NCBI GenBank assembly: GCA_938008415.1
Contig: CALLKI010000078.1
Span: 1-64,000, forward strand
DNA: 64,000 nucleotides
Source of the DNA: an uncultured Luteimonas sp.
Lineage (GTDB): Bacteria; Pseudomonadota; Gammaproteobacteria; Xanthomonadales; Xanthomonadaceae
Reading direction: 5' to 3'
A program made the translations under genes and the position numbers. The notes under the pieces were generated by a model. That model saw only the letters and a list, made by a program, of their open reading frames with translations. It did no database searches and had not been told where the DNA came from. Positions 30,081-38,800 of this stretch are shown piece after piece. Positions within the stretch are counted from its first letter, which is position 1. Each line of letters begins with the position of its first letter.

Positions 30081-30353
30081 ATGGCCAAGAAGCCCGCTCC
30101 GGAAACGTCCCCCGTCGCCGACTTCGAGCAGTCGCTCGAGCAGCTCGAACGTCTGGTCGAGAAGATGGAACAGGGCGACATGACCCTCGAGGAATCGCTC
30201 GCCGCCTACGAGCGCGGCGTGGCCCTGTACCGCCGCTGCCAGCAGGCGCTGGAGGAAGCCGAGCTGCGGGTACGCCTGCTCGGCGACCCGGACGCGCCGG
30301 CCAAGGCGGTCCCGTTCCCGGACACCCCGGGCAGCGGACATGACGGGGCCTGA
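30081..30353 (+). CDS. xseB: Exodeoxyribonuclease VII small subunit
   Basis: Small helical subunit that wraps XseA in the single-strand-specific exonuclease VII. The 90-residue protein has the signature DFEQSLEQLERLVEKMEQGD followed by LEESLAAYERGVALYRRCQQALEEAE. It has a short Lys/Pro-rich N-terminus. The ATG has no ribosome-binding site but sits six bases after a TAAACT hexamer. Its end overlaps ispA by 14 bases, so ispA is probably translated by coupling. xseA is not in the window. Confidence 0.93.
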   Translation: MAKKPAPETSPVADFEQSLEQLERLVEKMEQGDMTLEESLAAYERGVALYRRCQQALEEAELRVRLLGDPDAPAKAVPFPDTPGSGHDGA

Positions 30354-31248
30354 GCCCGCGGGCGGCCAGGTCGCACGGCAACTGGCGGCCTGGCGCGAAC
30401 GCGCCGATGCCACCCTGGCCCGGCTGCTCGACGGGACCTCCGGCTCGGAGCCGGGGCTGCACGCGGCCATGCGCCATGCGGTCCTGCTCGGCGGCAAGCG
30501 CATGCGCCCCCTGCTCGCCTACGCCAGCGGCCACGCCTGCGGCGCCGGTGCCGAGGTGCTGGACGCGCCGGCCGCCGCGGTCGAGCTGATCCACGCCTAT
30601 TCGCTGGTGCACGACGACCTGCCGGCGATGGACGACGACGCGCTGCGCCGCGGCCAGCCCACGGTGCACGTGACCTACGGCGAGGCCACCGCGATCCTCG
30701 CCGGCGACGCCCTGCAGTCGCTGGCCTTCTCGGCGCTGGCCGCCTCGCCGCTGCCGCCCCCGCGCGTGGTCGGCATGCTGGCCGAGCTCGCGGCCGCCGC
30801 CGGCGCCAACGGCATGTGCGGCGGCCAGGCCCTCGACCTCGCCGCCACCGGCAGGAGCGCGCGCACACCGCTGGAGGCGCTCGAGCGCCTGCATGCGATG
30901 AAGACCGGCGCCCTGCTGCGCGCCGCGGTGCGGCTGGGCGCGATCGCCGCCGGCGCCGACGAAGCCACCCTTGCGAAGCTCGACGCCTTCGCCGACGCGC
31001 TCGGGCTGGCCTTCCAGATCCGCGACGACCTGCTCGACATCGAGGGCGACAGCGCCACGCTCGGCAAGACCGCCGGCAAGGACGCTGCGCAGGACAAGGC
31101 CACCTTCCCGGCGCTGATCGGCGTGGAGGCCTCGCGCCGCCGCCTCGCGGTGCTCGCCGAGCGGATGCGCGACGCACTGGCCGACTGCGGAGGCGACACC
31201 GCGCCGCTGGCCGCACTCGGCCGCCTGGCGATCGAGCGCAACGCCTGA
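30340..31248 (+). CDS. ispA: Farnesyl/geranyl diphosphate synthase (polyprenyl synthetase)
   Basis: Condenses isopentenyl and allylic diphosphates to C15 farnesyl diphosphate, the substrate of UppS. The 302-residue product has the first aspartate-rich motif in HDDLPAMDDD (residues 91-100) and the second in QIRDDLLDIEGD (about 227-238). Also present are GGKRMRPLLAYASG and KDAAQDKATFPALIG. In E. coli this gene is followed by dxs; here it is followed by a convergent DUF4870 gene. The exact chain length is inferred from context with xseB. Confidence 0.93.
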   Translation: MTGPEPAGGQVARQLAAWRERADATLARLLDGTSGSEPGLHAAMRHAVLLGGKRMRPLLAYASGHACGAGAEVLDAPAAAVELIHAYSLVHDDLPAMDDDALRRGQPTVHVTYGEATAILAGDALQSLAFSALAASPLPPPRVVGMLAELAAAAGANGMCGGQALDLAATGRSARTPLEALERLHAMKTGALLRAAVRLGAIAAGADEATLAKLDAFADALGLAFQIRDDLLDIEGDSATLGKTAGKDAAQDKATFPALIGVEASRRRLAVLAERMRDALADCGGDTAPLAALGRLAIERNA

Positions 31249-31274
31249 GCCGGCAGCAGCCCGCTGCCGCCGGC
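31249..31274. terminator. Stem-loop between convergent ispA and DUF4870 gene
   Basis: GCCGGCAGCAG and CTGCCGCCGGC form an 11-pair stem with one mismatch and a four-base loop, starting one base after the ispA stop. Its place in the 30-base gap between convergent genes suggests a two-way terminator, though there is no T-run. Confidence 0.45.
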
Positions 31275-31278
31275 CACC

Positions 31279-31713
31279 TCAGCCCACCAGCAGACGGATC
31301 GTCAGCGGGTAGCGCCAGCTCTCGCCGTTCCAGGCCTTGACCACGGCGATGATGCTGCACACCAGCCACATCACCGCGACCGCCGCTGCCGCCGCGAGCA
31401 GCACCAGTCCCGCCGGCAGGGTCAGGATGATGCCCAGCCCCAGGGTCAGCACGGTGGCGCCGAACAGGACGATGCCGGCGACGATCAACGCGCAGGCGTA
31501 CAGGAACATGCTGAGGTTGAAGTTGAACGCCTCGCGCGCATGGTCGGCGACGAAGGCCGAATCATCCTTCCTGAGCAGGTAGACCACGATCGCCGCCAGC
31601 ATCCCGGCAAAGCCGGAGAACCAGCTGGTCAGCAGTGCGAGCAGCAGCGCGCCGGCGTGGGCGAGCGCGGCCCATTGGCGTTCGGACATGGTGGGGTTGG
31701 CGGTGGCTTCCAT
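31279..31713 (-). CDS. DUF4870-family membrane protein (copy 1)
   Basis: A 144-residue protein of unknown function with the Tic20-like DUF4870 layout: SERQWAALAHAGALL, a helix, a short basic loop YLLRKDDSAFVADHAREAFNFNLSMFLY, two more hydrophobic helices and the closing AWNGESWRYPLTIRLLVG. Start at MEATANPTMSER is chosen because the residues upstream are not family-like; MSER, eight codons later, is also possible. A paralogue lies immediately upstream on the same strand. The family is common in proteobacteria and no activity is established. Convergent with ispA. Confidence 0.8.
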   Translation of the reverse strand: MEATANPTMSERQWAALAHAGALLLALLTSWFSGFAGMLAAIVVYLLRKDDSAFVADHAREAFNFNLSMFLYACALIVAGIVLFGATVLTLGLGIILTLPAGLVLLAAAAAVAVMWLVCSIIAVVKAWNGESWRYPLTIRLLVG

Positions 31714-31803
31714 CGCGCGTCTCCCGCCGGAAACGGTCCGGCCCTGTCCCGAAGATAGCGACGGCCGGCCCCGATCCCAACCCAACGGATGGGCCAGTCA
31801 CAT

Positions 31804-31843
31804 CCGGCGCCGTGGACGCGTCGCACGCGCGCCACGGCGCCGG
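31804..31843 (-). other. Long stem-loop between the two DUF4870 genes
   Basis: A 12-pair perfect stem (31804-31815 with 31832-31843, core GGCGCCGTGG/CCACGGCGCC) encloses a smaller CGCGT-CGC-ACGCG hairpin. It starts seven bases downstream of the first DUF4870 gene's stop on the minus strand. No T-run follows, so an attenuator or mRNA end-protecting structure is likelier than a simple terminator. Confidence 0.5.
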
Positions 31844-31850
31844 CGGAGGC

Positions 31851-32270
31851 TCACTTCACCAGGCGCAGGGTAAAGGGATAGCGGTAGGCAACGCCGTCGT
31901 TGGCCTTGATCGCGGCGATGATGATCAGCACCAGGGCGCCCAGCCCGACGATCAGCATGATCGGCACGACCAGCAGGAAACCGATGCCGAGCGTCACGAT
32001 CCCGAGCACGAACAGCGCCAGCATGATGATCGCGATGGTGATGTTGAAGTTCAGCGCCTCCTTGGCCTGGTCGTCCACGAAGGGCATCGTTTCCTTCTTC
32101 AGCAGCCAGATGACCAGCGGGCCGACTACGCAGCCGATGCTCGCCGCCCATCCGGTGGTCACCAGCCCGCCCAGCAGGGCCGACAGGTGGGCGAACATCG
32201 CCCACTGGCGCTGCTCTGCGCTGATCCCGTTCCCCGCGTTCGCGGATGCCTGCTCCTGCTGTTCGGTCAT
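31851..32270 (-). CDS. DUF4870-family membrane protein (copy 2)
   Basis: A 139-residue paralogue of the downstream gene: SAEQRQWAMFAHLSALLGG, then helices, WLLKKETMPFVDDQAKEALNFNITIAI and the end NDGVAYRYPFTLRLVK. The MTEQQEQ start has a GGAGG site at normal distance. Upstream on the minus strand lie a TATGAT hexamer and a GC-rich hairpin in the predicted leader. Function unknown; the pair probably arose by duplication, and the two products could associate. Confidence 0.82.
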   Translation of the reverse strand: MTEQQEQASANAGNGISAEQRQWAMFAHLSALLGGLVTTGWAASIGCVVGPLVIWLLKKETMPFVDDQAKEALNFNITIAIIMLALFVLGIVTLGIGFLLVVPIMLIVGLGALVLIIIAAIKANDGVAYRYPFTLRLVK

Positions 32271-32304
32271 GTGGGTTCCCCTCCGGGTGTGATGGATGCC
32301 AGGC

Positions 32305-32324
32305 GCCCGGCTCCGAAGCCGGGC
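32305..32324 (-). other. Hairpin in the leader of the DUF4870 gene
   Basis: On the minus strand, GCCCGGCT-TCGG-AGCCGGGC is a perfect eight-pair stem with a TCGG tetraloop, between a TATGAT hexamer and the start codon at 32270. It could equally serve as the end structure of the tldE transcript. Confidence 0.45.
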
Positions 32325-32331
32325 AGGTCGC

Positions 32332-32337
32332 ATCATA
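32332..32337 (-). promoter_or_regulatory. Putative -10 element for the DUF4870 pair
   Basis: TATGAT on the minus strand, five of six to consensus, 61 bases before the MTEQQEQ start and just after the tldE stop. No good -35 seen. Confidence 0.4.
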
Positions 32338-32358
32338 CCCGGCTTGTGAACGGCGTAT

Positions 32359-33735
32359 TCAGGTTTGGCCGGCCACGGTCATCCGGCCGACCAGGATCGA
32401 GCCGGTACGGATGTGCGAGCGGGGGTCGACGTCGTCGCCCACGGCCTCGATGCCGAGGAACATGTCGCGCAGGTTGCCGGCGATGGTGATGCCATCCACC
32501 GGGTACGCGATCGCCCCGTCCTCGACCCAGAAGCCCGCCGCGCCACGCGAGTAGTCCCCGGTCACGGCATTGACCCCCTGCCCCATCAGCTCGGTGACCA
32601 CCAGCCCGCGGCGCATCCCGGCGACCAGCCCGTCGAAGCCGCCGGCATTGGCCGCCAGCACCAGGTTGTGCACGCCGCCGGCGTTGCCCGTGGTCCGCAG
32701 GCCGAGCTTGCGCGCCGAGTAGCTGCCCAGCACGTAGCGCTGCAGCACCCCGCCCTCGACCAGGGCCGACTCGCGGGTGGCCACGCCCTCGGCGTCGAAC
32801 GCCGCCGAGCGCTGGCCGCGCCGCAGCCAGGGCTGCTCCATGATCGAGAACCATGGCGGGAACAGCTGCTTCCCGGCGCTGTCGAGCAGGAAGCTGGCCC
32901 GGCGGTACAGGGCACCGCCCGAGACCGCGCCGACCAGGTGGCCGACGAGGGAGCGCGCCACCTCGGCGGCGAACAGCACCGGGTATTCGCCAGTAGCCAC
33001 CGGCCGCGGGTCCAGCCGCGCCACGGCGCGCCGCGCGGCACGGCGGCCGACCTCTTCCGGTGCCTCCAGGTCTTCCTCCGCGGGCGCCGAGGTGTACCAG
33101 CCGTCGCGCTGCATGCGATCGCCCCCGCCGGCGATCAGCGCGCAGCCGATGCTGTGGTGCGTCCCCCGCTCCACGCCCATGAAGCCGTGGCTGTTGGCGT
33201 AGACCGCCAGCGACTGTCCGGTCGAGACCGAGGCGCCGTCGGAGTTGCCGATCCGCACGTCCGCGCCGCGTCCGGCGGCCTCGCAGGCCAGCGCGATGTC
33301 CACGGCGCGGTCGGGATCCAGCGCCCACGGATGCCAGCAGTCGAAGTCGGGCCAGCGCCCGTCGGGACCCGGCCGCGCCATCAGCTCCGGGTCGGCCAAG
33401 CCGGCGGCATCGTCGTCCTCGGTGTGGCGCGCGATCGCGCAGGCCTGCTCCACCGTCGCCTCGAGGCTGGATTCGCGCAGGTCGGCGGTGCTGGCGCTGC
33501 CCTTGCGCCTGCCGAAATACACGGTCACCGCGATGCCACGGTCACGGGTGGCCTCGATCGTCTCGACCTCGCCCATGCGCACGTTGACGGCGAGGCCGCG
33601 CTCCTCCGAGCACGACACCTCCGCCTGCGTCGCGCCGTGCGCGCGGCAGCGTGCGAGCAGGCGCTCGGCCAGTTCCTGCAGGCGCGTGATCCGCGCGTCG
33701 CAATCGTCGGTGACGGGCACGGGAATCCGGCTCAA
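32359..33735 (-). CDS. pmbA: TldE/PmbA, partner subunit of the TldD-TldE metalloprotease
   Basis: TldE (PmbA) forms a heterodimer with TldD that degrades unfolded peptides and trims leader peptides, for example of microcin B17. The 458-residue product has LAVNVRMGEVETIEATRDRGIAVTVYFGRRKGSAST, the central ALYRRASFLLDSAGKQLFP and the C-terminal TGDYSRGAAGFWVEDGAIAYPVDGITIAGNLRDM. It lacks the HExxxH zinc motif, as expected for the non-catalytic partner. No ATG fits. A TTG at 33735 preceded by AGGA at seven bases is the best start; a GTG at 33720 is the alternative. It starts 17 bases from divergent darP. Confidence 0.93.
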   Translation of the reverse strand: MSRIPVPVTDDCDARITRLQELAERLLARCRAHGATQAEVSCSEERGLAVNVRMGEVETIEATRDRGIAVTVYFGRRKGSASTADLRESSLEATVEQACAIARHTEDDDAAGLADPELMARPGPDGRWPDFDCWHPWALDPDRAVDIALACEAAGRGADVRIGNSDGASVSTGQSLAVYANSHGFMGVERGTHHSIGCALIAGGGDRMQRDGWYTSAPAEEDLEAPEEVGRRAARRAVARLDPRPVATGEYPVLFAAEVARSLVGHLVGAVSGGALYRRASFLLDSAGKQLFPPWFSIMEQPWLRRGQRSAAFDAEGVATRESALVEGGVLQRYVLGSYSARKLGLRTTGNAGGVHNLVLAANAGGFDGLVAGMRRGLVVTELMGQGVNAVTGDYSRGAAGFWVEDGAIAYPVDGITIAGNLRDMFLGIEAVGDDVDPRSHIRTGSILVGRMTVAGQT

Positions 33736-33740
33736 TGGCT

Positions 33741-33746
33741 TATCCT
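33741..33746 (+). promoter_or_regulatory. Putative -10 element of darP (leaderless layout)
   Basis: TATCCT, then exactly six bases (GTGTGC), then the darP ATG. No Shine-Dalgarno sequence is possible in such a transcript. Weak -35. Confidence 0.5.
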
Positions 33747-33752
33747 GTGTGC

Positions 33753-34304
33753 ATGAGGGGACGTGACGAGGAAACCGGCGAATACCTGTCGCCAAGCCGC
33801 AGCCAGCGGCGCCGCGAGGCGCTGGACGTGCTGGCGCTGGCCGGGAGGCTGGCCGGGCTGGCACCGGGCGAGCTCGCGAAGCTGCCGGTGCCGGAACACC
33901 TGCTGCCGCACATCGAGGAAGCCAGGCGCATCACCTCGCACATCGCCCGCAAGCGGCAGCTGGCCTATCTTGCCAAGCAGATGCGGCGCGAGGAAGACGG
34001 AACGCTGGACGCGATCCGCGACGCGCTCGACGCCAGCGGCGAGGCCGCGCGCCTGGAAACCGCGCGCATGCACCGGGCCGAACACTGGCGCGGGCGGCTG
34101 CTGGAGGAAGGCGACGCCGCGCTTTCGGCGCTGCTCGCGGAATTCCCGCATGCCGACCGCCAGCAACTGCGCCAGCTGGTGCGCAACGCGCACGAGGAGC
34201 GCACCCGCGGCAGGCCGCCGCGCGCGTTCCGGGAACTGTTCCGCGTGGTCCGCGACCTGATCGACGCGGAGGCCACCGCGCCCGACGGCGGCGGAACCGG
34301 CTGA
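33753..34304 (+). CDS. darP: Ribosome biogenesis factor DarP (YjgA)
   Basis: DarP binds late 50S precursors and helps mature the peptidyl-transferase centre. The 183-residue protein equals the E. coli length and shows SRSQRRREALDVLALAGRL, a Leu-rich helical region, HIARKRQLAYLAKQMR and FPHADRQQLRQLVRNAHEER, the hallmark segment of the family. The in-frame ATG at 33735 is rejected because TATCCT lies just six bases before the ATG at 33753. Divergent from tldE, the same neighbour as in E. coli, and convergent with tldD. Confidence 0.93.
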   Translation: MRGRDEETGEYLSPSRSQRRREALDVLALAGRLAGLAPGELAKLPVPEHLLPHIEEARRITSHIARKRQLAYLAKQMRREEDGTLDAIRDALDASGEAARLETARMHRAEHWRGRLLEEGDAALSALLAEFPHADRQQLRQLVRNAHEERTRGRPPRAFRELFRVVRDLIDAEATAPDGGGTG

Positions 34305-34336
34305 ACGCCCGCGCGGGTGCCGGCGCACCGTCCGCG

Positions 34337-35794
34337 TCACGCCCTGGTCCCGCCCACGGTGAGCTGGCCGACCAGCAGCGAAGGCTGGCCCACGCCCACC
34401 GGCACGCTCTGCCCGTCCTTGCCGCAGGTGCCCACGCCGTCGTCGAGCGCCAGGTCGTGCCCGACCATCTCCACCTTCTGCATGGTTTCCGGGCCGTTGC
34501 CGATCAGGGTCGCGCCCTTCACCGGCGCGGTGATCCTGCCGTCCTCGATCAGGTAGGCCTCGGTCGCCGAGAACACGTACCTGCCACTGGTGATGTCCAC
34601 CTGCCCGCCGCCGAAGTTGACCGCGTACAGGCCCCGCTTCACCGAGCGGATCATCTCCTCGCGGTCGTGGGGACCGGCGAGCATGTAGGTGTTGGTCATG
34701 CGCGGCATCACCAGGTGCGCGAACGACTCGCGGCGGCCGTTGCCGGTCGGCTCCATCCCCATCAGCCGGGCATTGAGCGTGTCCTGCATGTAGCCGACCA
34801 GCACGCCGTCCTCGATCAGCGTGGTGCACCGGGTGGGCGTGCCCTCGTCGTCCACGTTGAGCGAGCCGCGGCGGCCCGGCAGGGTGCCGTCGTCGACGAT
34901 CGTCACGCCCGGTGCGGCCACGCGCTGGCCGATCCGGCCGGCGTAGGTGGAGGTGCCCTTGCGGTTGAAGTCACCCTCCAGTCCATGGCCGACCGCCTCG
35001 TGCAGCAGCACGCCCGGCCAGCCGGCGCCGAGCACCACCGGCATCACGCCCGCCGGGGCCTCGATCGCCTCCAGGTTCACCAGCGCCTGGCGCAGCGCCT
35101 CGCGCGCGAAATGCTCGGGCCGGCCGTCGCCAAGCAGTTCCTCGTACGAATACCGCCCGCCATAGCCCGCATACCCGCTCTCGCGGCGGCCGTCCTGCTC
35201 GACGATCACCTGCACGTTGAGCCGCACCAGCGGGCGCACGTCCCCCGCCAGCACGCCGTCGCTGCGCGCGACCAGGATGGTGTCCACGCCACCGGTCAGG
35301 CTCACCACCACCTGCTTCACCCGCGGGTCGGCCGCGCGCAGCAGGCGGTCGACGCGGCGCAGCACCTCGACCTTGGCATCGTTGCCCAGCCTGTCCACGG
35401 GGTCCACCGCCGGGTACAGGCACCGCGCACCGGCGACCTGCAGGGCTCGCGGCGCGCGCGAACCGCCATCGCGCGCGATCGCGCGCGCCGAGCGCACCGC
35501 CTCCAGTAGCGCCTCGCCGTTGATGTCGTCGGAATAGGCGAAGCCGGTCTTCTCGCCGGAGATCGCGCGCACGCCCACGCCCTGCTCGATCGAATGCGCC
35601 CCGTCCTTGACGATGCCGTCCTCCACCGTCCAGCTCTCGCGCCGCGAATGCTGGAAGTAGAGGTCGCCGAAATCGATGCCGGGCCCCATCAGGGCCGAGA
35701 ACATGCGTTCGAGGTTGCGGTCGTCCAGGCCCGCGGGCTGGAGCAGGCGCGAGGTGGCGACGGAAAGCGCGGATGCGTTGTCGGTCGTGGTCAT
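34337..35794 (-). CDS. tldD: TldD, zinc-dependent subunit of the TldD-TldE protease
   Basis: The catalytic half of the TldD/E complex. The 485-residue product carries the zinc-binding HEAVGHGLEGDF (about residues 263-274, HExxxH). It also has FGDLYFQHSRRESWTVEDG near the N-terminus and TNTYMLAGPHD, GGGQVDITSGRYVFSATEAY and GKDGQSVPVGVGQPSLLVGQLTVGGT at the C-terminus. MTTTDNASAL is the chosen start; an in-frame ATG 23 codons upstream adds non-conserved residues. Last gene of the minus-strand maf-rng-yhdP-tldD run. Confidence 0.95.
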   Translation of the reverse strand: MTTTDNASALSVATSRLLQPAGLDDRNLERMFSALMGPGIDFGDLYFQHSRRESWTVEDGIVKDGAHSIEQGVGVRAISGEKTGFAYSDDINGEALLEAVRSARAIARDGGSRAPRALQVAGARCLYPAVDPVDRLGNDAKVEVLRRVDRLLRAADPRVKQVVVSLTGGVDTILVARSDGVLAGDVRPLVRLNVQVIVEQDGRRESGYAGYGGRYSYEELLGDGRPEHFAREALRQALVNLEAIEAPAGVMPVVLGAGWPGVLLHEAVGHGLEGDFNRKGTSTYAGRIGQRVAAPGVTIVDDGTLPGRRGSLNVDDEGTPTRCTTLIEDGVLVGYMQDTLNARLMGMEPTGNGRRESFAHLVMPRMTNTYMLAGPHDREEMIRSVKRGLYAVNFGGGQVDITSGRYVFSATEAYLIEDGRITAPVKGATLIGNGPETMQKVEMVGHDLALDDGVGTCGKDGQSVPVGVGQPSLLVGQLTVGGTRA

Positions 35795-35834
35795 GGTGTC
35801 CAGTTTGAGGCCGGCCACGGGGATGGCAAGCCCG

Positions 35835-38800
35835 TCATTGCCTGTCGCCGGCGGAAGAAGCACCCGGTGCGGCCGCGTGCTCGGTCACTTCCACCTTCGG
35901 GTCCTGCCAGGGGCCGGTGATGCGGTAGGTCCTGGCGTTGAGCTCGCCCAGCGGGCGCCGGAGCACCGCGTTGGCCACGGCGCCGACCGCGGCGCCGACC
36001 GGGCCACCCGCGATCGCGCCGACCGCGGCCAGCAGGTTGCCGGTCTTGGGCAGCACCTCGATCCGCTGGTCGTGCACCTGCGCGCGCAGGTCGCTGCGGC
36101 CCTGGATCCGGATCTCGGCGGCCGGGCCGTCGATCACGATGTCGTCGCTGTCCGCCTGGCCGGCGGAGAAGCGCACGTTGCCGCCGATGCGGTTGAAGGC
36201 GAAACCGCTGGCGAAGAAGTCGCGGAAATCGAGCATCAGCCGGCGCGGCAGCTGGGCCACGCTGAGCAGTCCGAGCAGGCGTCCCGCGCCCGGCTCCACC
36301 TCGACCAGGCGGCCGTTCCGGACGGCGACCGAAAGCCTGCCTTCCAGCGCGCCCGGGTCGAACGCGCCCGGGCCGCGCGGCCACTCGCCATCGAAGCGCA
36401 CGCGCCCCTCGCCGCCGTCGATGTGGCCGCCGAAGCCGAACCCGGCAAGAAGCCGGCCGAAGTCGCCGCTGTCGATGTCCATGCGCAGGCGCGTGCGCGC
36501 CCCGGCGCCGCGCCCGGTCCAGGAACCGGTGGCGTCGATCCGCTGGCGCGGCGAACGCGTCTGCAGGCGTTCGATCTCCAGGCCCGACGGCACCGGCCGG
36601 GTGCGCAGCGCGGCGTTGCCGAGCACGAGCGTGCCCAGGCGCAGGTCGTCCACGTCGACCTGCAGCGGCGGCAGGCGCGCCGGGTCGATGTCGTCGTCGA
36701 TGTCGTCGCGGTCATCCGCATGCCGCGGTCCGGGGGACGCGCCATCGCGCGGTTTCGCCGGGGTCCAGTACAGGCGCTGGAAGTGCCCGGTGAGCGCGGA
36801 CGTGCGCGCCTTCGGCAGGCGCAGCGTGCCGGCCAGCGCACCGCCGTCGAACGCGACGCGCATGGCATCGCCGTCCGGAGAGGCGGTGACGCGCGTGTCG
36901 GGGAACACGCCGCCGAACAGGTGCAGTCGTTCCGCCACCACCTCCACGCCACGCAGCGAAGGGCCGTCGCCGTCGCCAGCCCCGGCAATCGCGGCCCAGC
37001 CCATCGCGTCCAGTTCCGGCGTGCGCCCGGCGACCACCAGCCCGGAGGCCGGCGGCGGCTCCGCGACCGCCGTGGCGCCGAGCACCACGCGCATGCCGGT
37101 CGCGCCCTGCGCCTGGCGCATCCGCAGGGCAAGGCGGTCACCGAAGGCAACCTGCACCTCCCCGTCCGTCATCGGCAGCGTCGCCGTCACCGTCACCGGC
37201 AGGACGGTGGCGGCAGGCTTGCACAGCGGTGCCGGCAGGTCGAGCGCGGTGCCGGCCAGGTCGGAACGCAGCCGCAGCCGCGCCTGGCCCTGGAACGCCG
37301 CGCGGGCGGGCACGGCGACCATGACGTTCCAGCGCGAGCGTCCCTCCATGCGGGACTTCAGCCAGTCCAGCTCCGGGGCGTGCGCCAGCAGGTCCCCCGC
37401 CGGCAGCACGGCGTCGGCCTCGGCCTCGAAGACATGCCCCGCCTCCCGCACGTACGGCGCGCCCGCACGCAGCGAGAGGGTGCCGGGGCGCCCGTCACGC
37501 CGCACCGCCAGGCGTTCCGCGGCGAAGCCCCCGTGTCCGTAGCGGGCCCTGCCCTGCACGCCTTCGAAGGCGAGCTTCCAGCGTGCGTCGGCGAGCCTGG
37601 CGCCATGCAATTCGACCTCGCCCGCGATCCGCGGCACGTGGTCCGCGCCGTCGTGCAGCGGCAGATCCATCGCGAACGTCGCCGACGCCGGCCCCTCCGC
37701 GGACAGGTTGGCGAACACGTCCGCATGGTCCTCGCGCAACGGGCTCCGCCGGAGCAGGGCCAGGAACCCCGCGGCATCGCCCTGCGCCCGCGCGCGGACC
37801 GACAGCGCGGCATTCGCGTAGTGGGCGATGCCGGCCTGCAGCGAGGTGACCGGGACGCCGGCGATCGTCGCGCGCCCCTTCACCGTGAAGCCGTCGTTGA
37901 CGAAGCTGGCGAGCCCATCGAGGTTCGCGGCCTCCGGCCAGTCCGGGTGGAAGCGGACCACGGCGCCCTGGAGCTCGCCTTCGGCCAGGAACAGGCCATG
38001 CGCCTGCCGGCCATCGAGCGAACTGAACGGCCAGTCGTCCAGGTCGCCCGAAACCACCGCATGGGCGTTGCCGATGATGCCGTCGACCAGCGCCGCGTCG
38101 AGCCACTGCTCCGCGGCATCCGGCATCAGGTGGCGCACCAGGAAGCGCCTCGCCAGCGGCACCTTCGCGTCCGCGAGCGACGCGACCATGTCGATCGCCG
38201 GGTACGTGCCGTCGTTCTGGAACCACATGCCGCCGCGCACGTCCATGGCGTAGCCGTCACCATCGACGCGCAGTGCCGGCGTCTCCACGCGCAGGCCCTC
38301 ACCTTCGCGCCAGCCGGCGATGCCACCACGCAGGCGGATGTCGTGCGGCGGGCCGAAGCCCGGCTCCCAGTCGAAGCGCACGATGGCGCCCGGGTCGAAC
38401 TCGAACGCGAAACCCGCCGTATCCGCCTGCAGCGTGCCATGCAGGCCGGACAGTCCCGGCGCATCGCCGACGGCGCCGAAGCGCAGGTCCTCGATCCTGG
38501 CGCGTGCGCGCAGCGGGCCGCCTTCGCTCCCGTAGGCATCGATGTCGTGCAGCACCGCGTCCGGGCGCGCGGCCAGCAGCCAGCGGCGCAGCCCCGGATC
38601 GAGCCTGCCGCTCAGGGCCAGCGCCGCGACCAGCGGGCCGGCGTCGAGCCGCTGCGCGCGCAGCACGTTGCGGCGCCCGCCCGCCAGCAGCAGCCCGTCG
38701 AGCACCTGCCGGTCGCCACCACCGGCGATGCGCAGGCGCGGCGCGTCCAGACGCCAGTCGCGCCCGTCGATGCCCAGCCGCGCCAGCAGCGAGAGCGAAT

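Noticed and set aside
32359..35794. A RiPP (microcin-like) cluster suggested by tldD and tldE
   Set aside because: TldD/E are housekeeping genes in most proteobacteria, and no precursor peptide, cyclase or exporter lies nearby.
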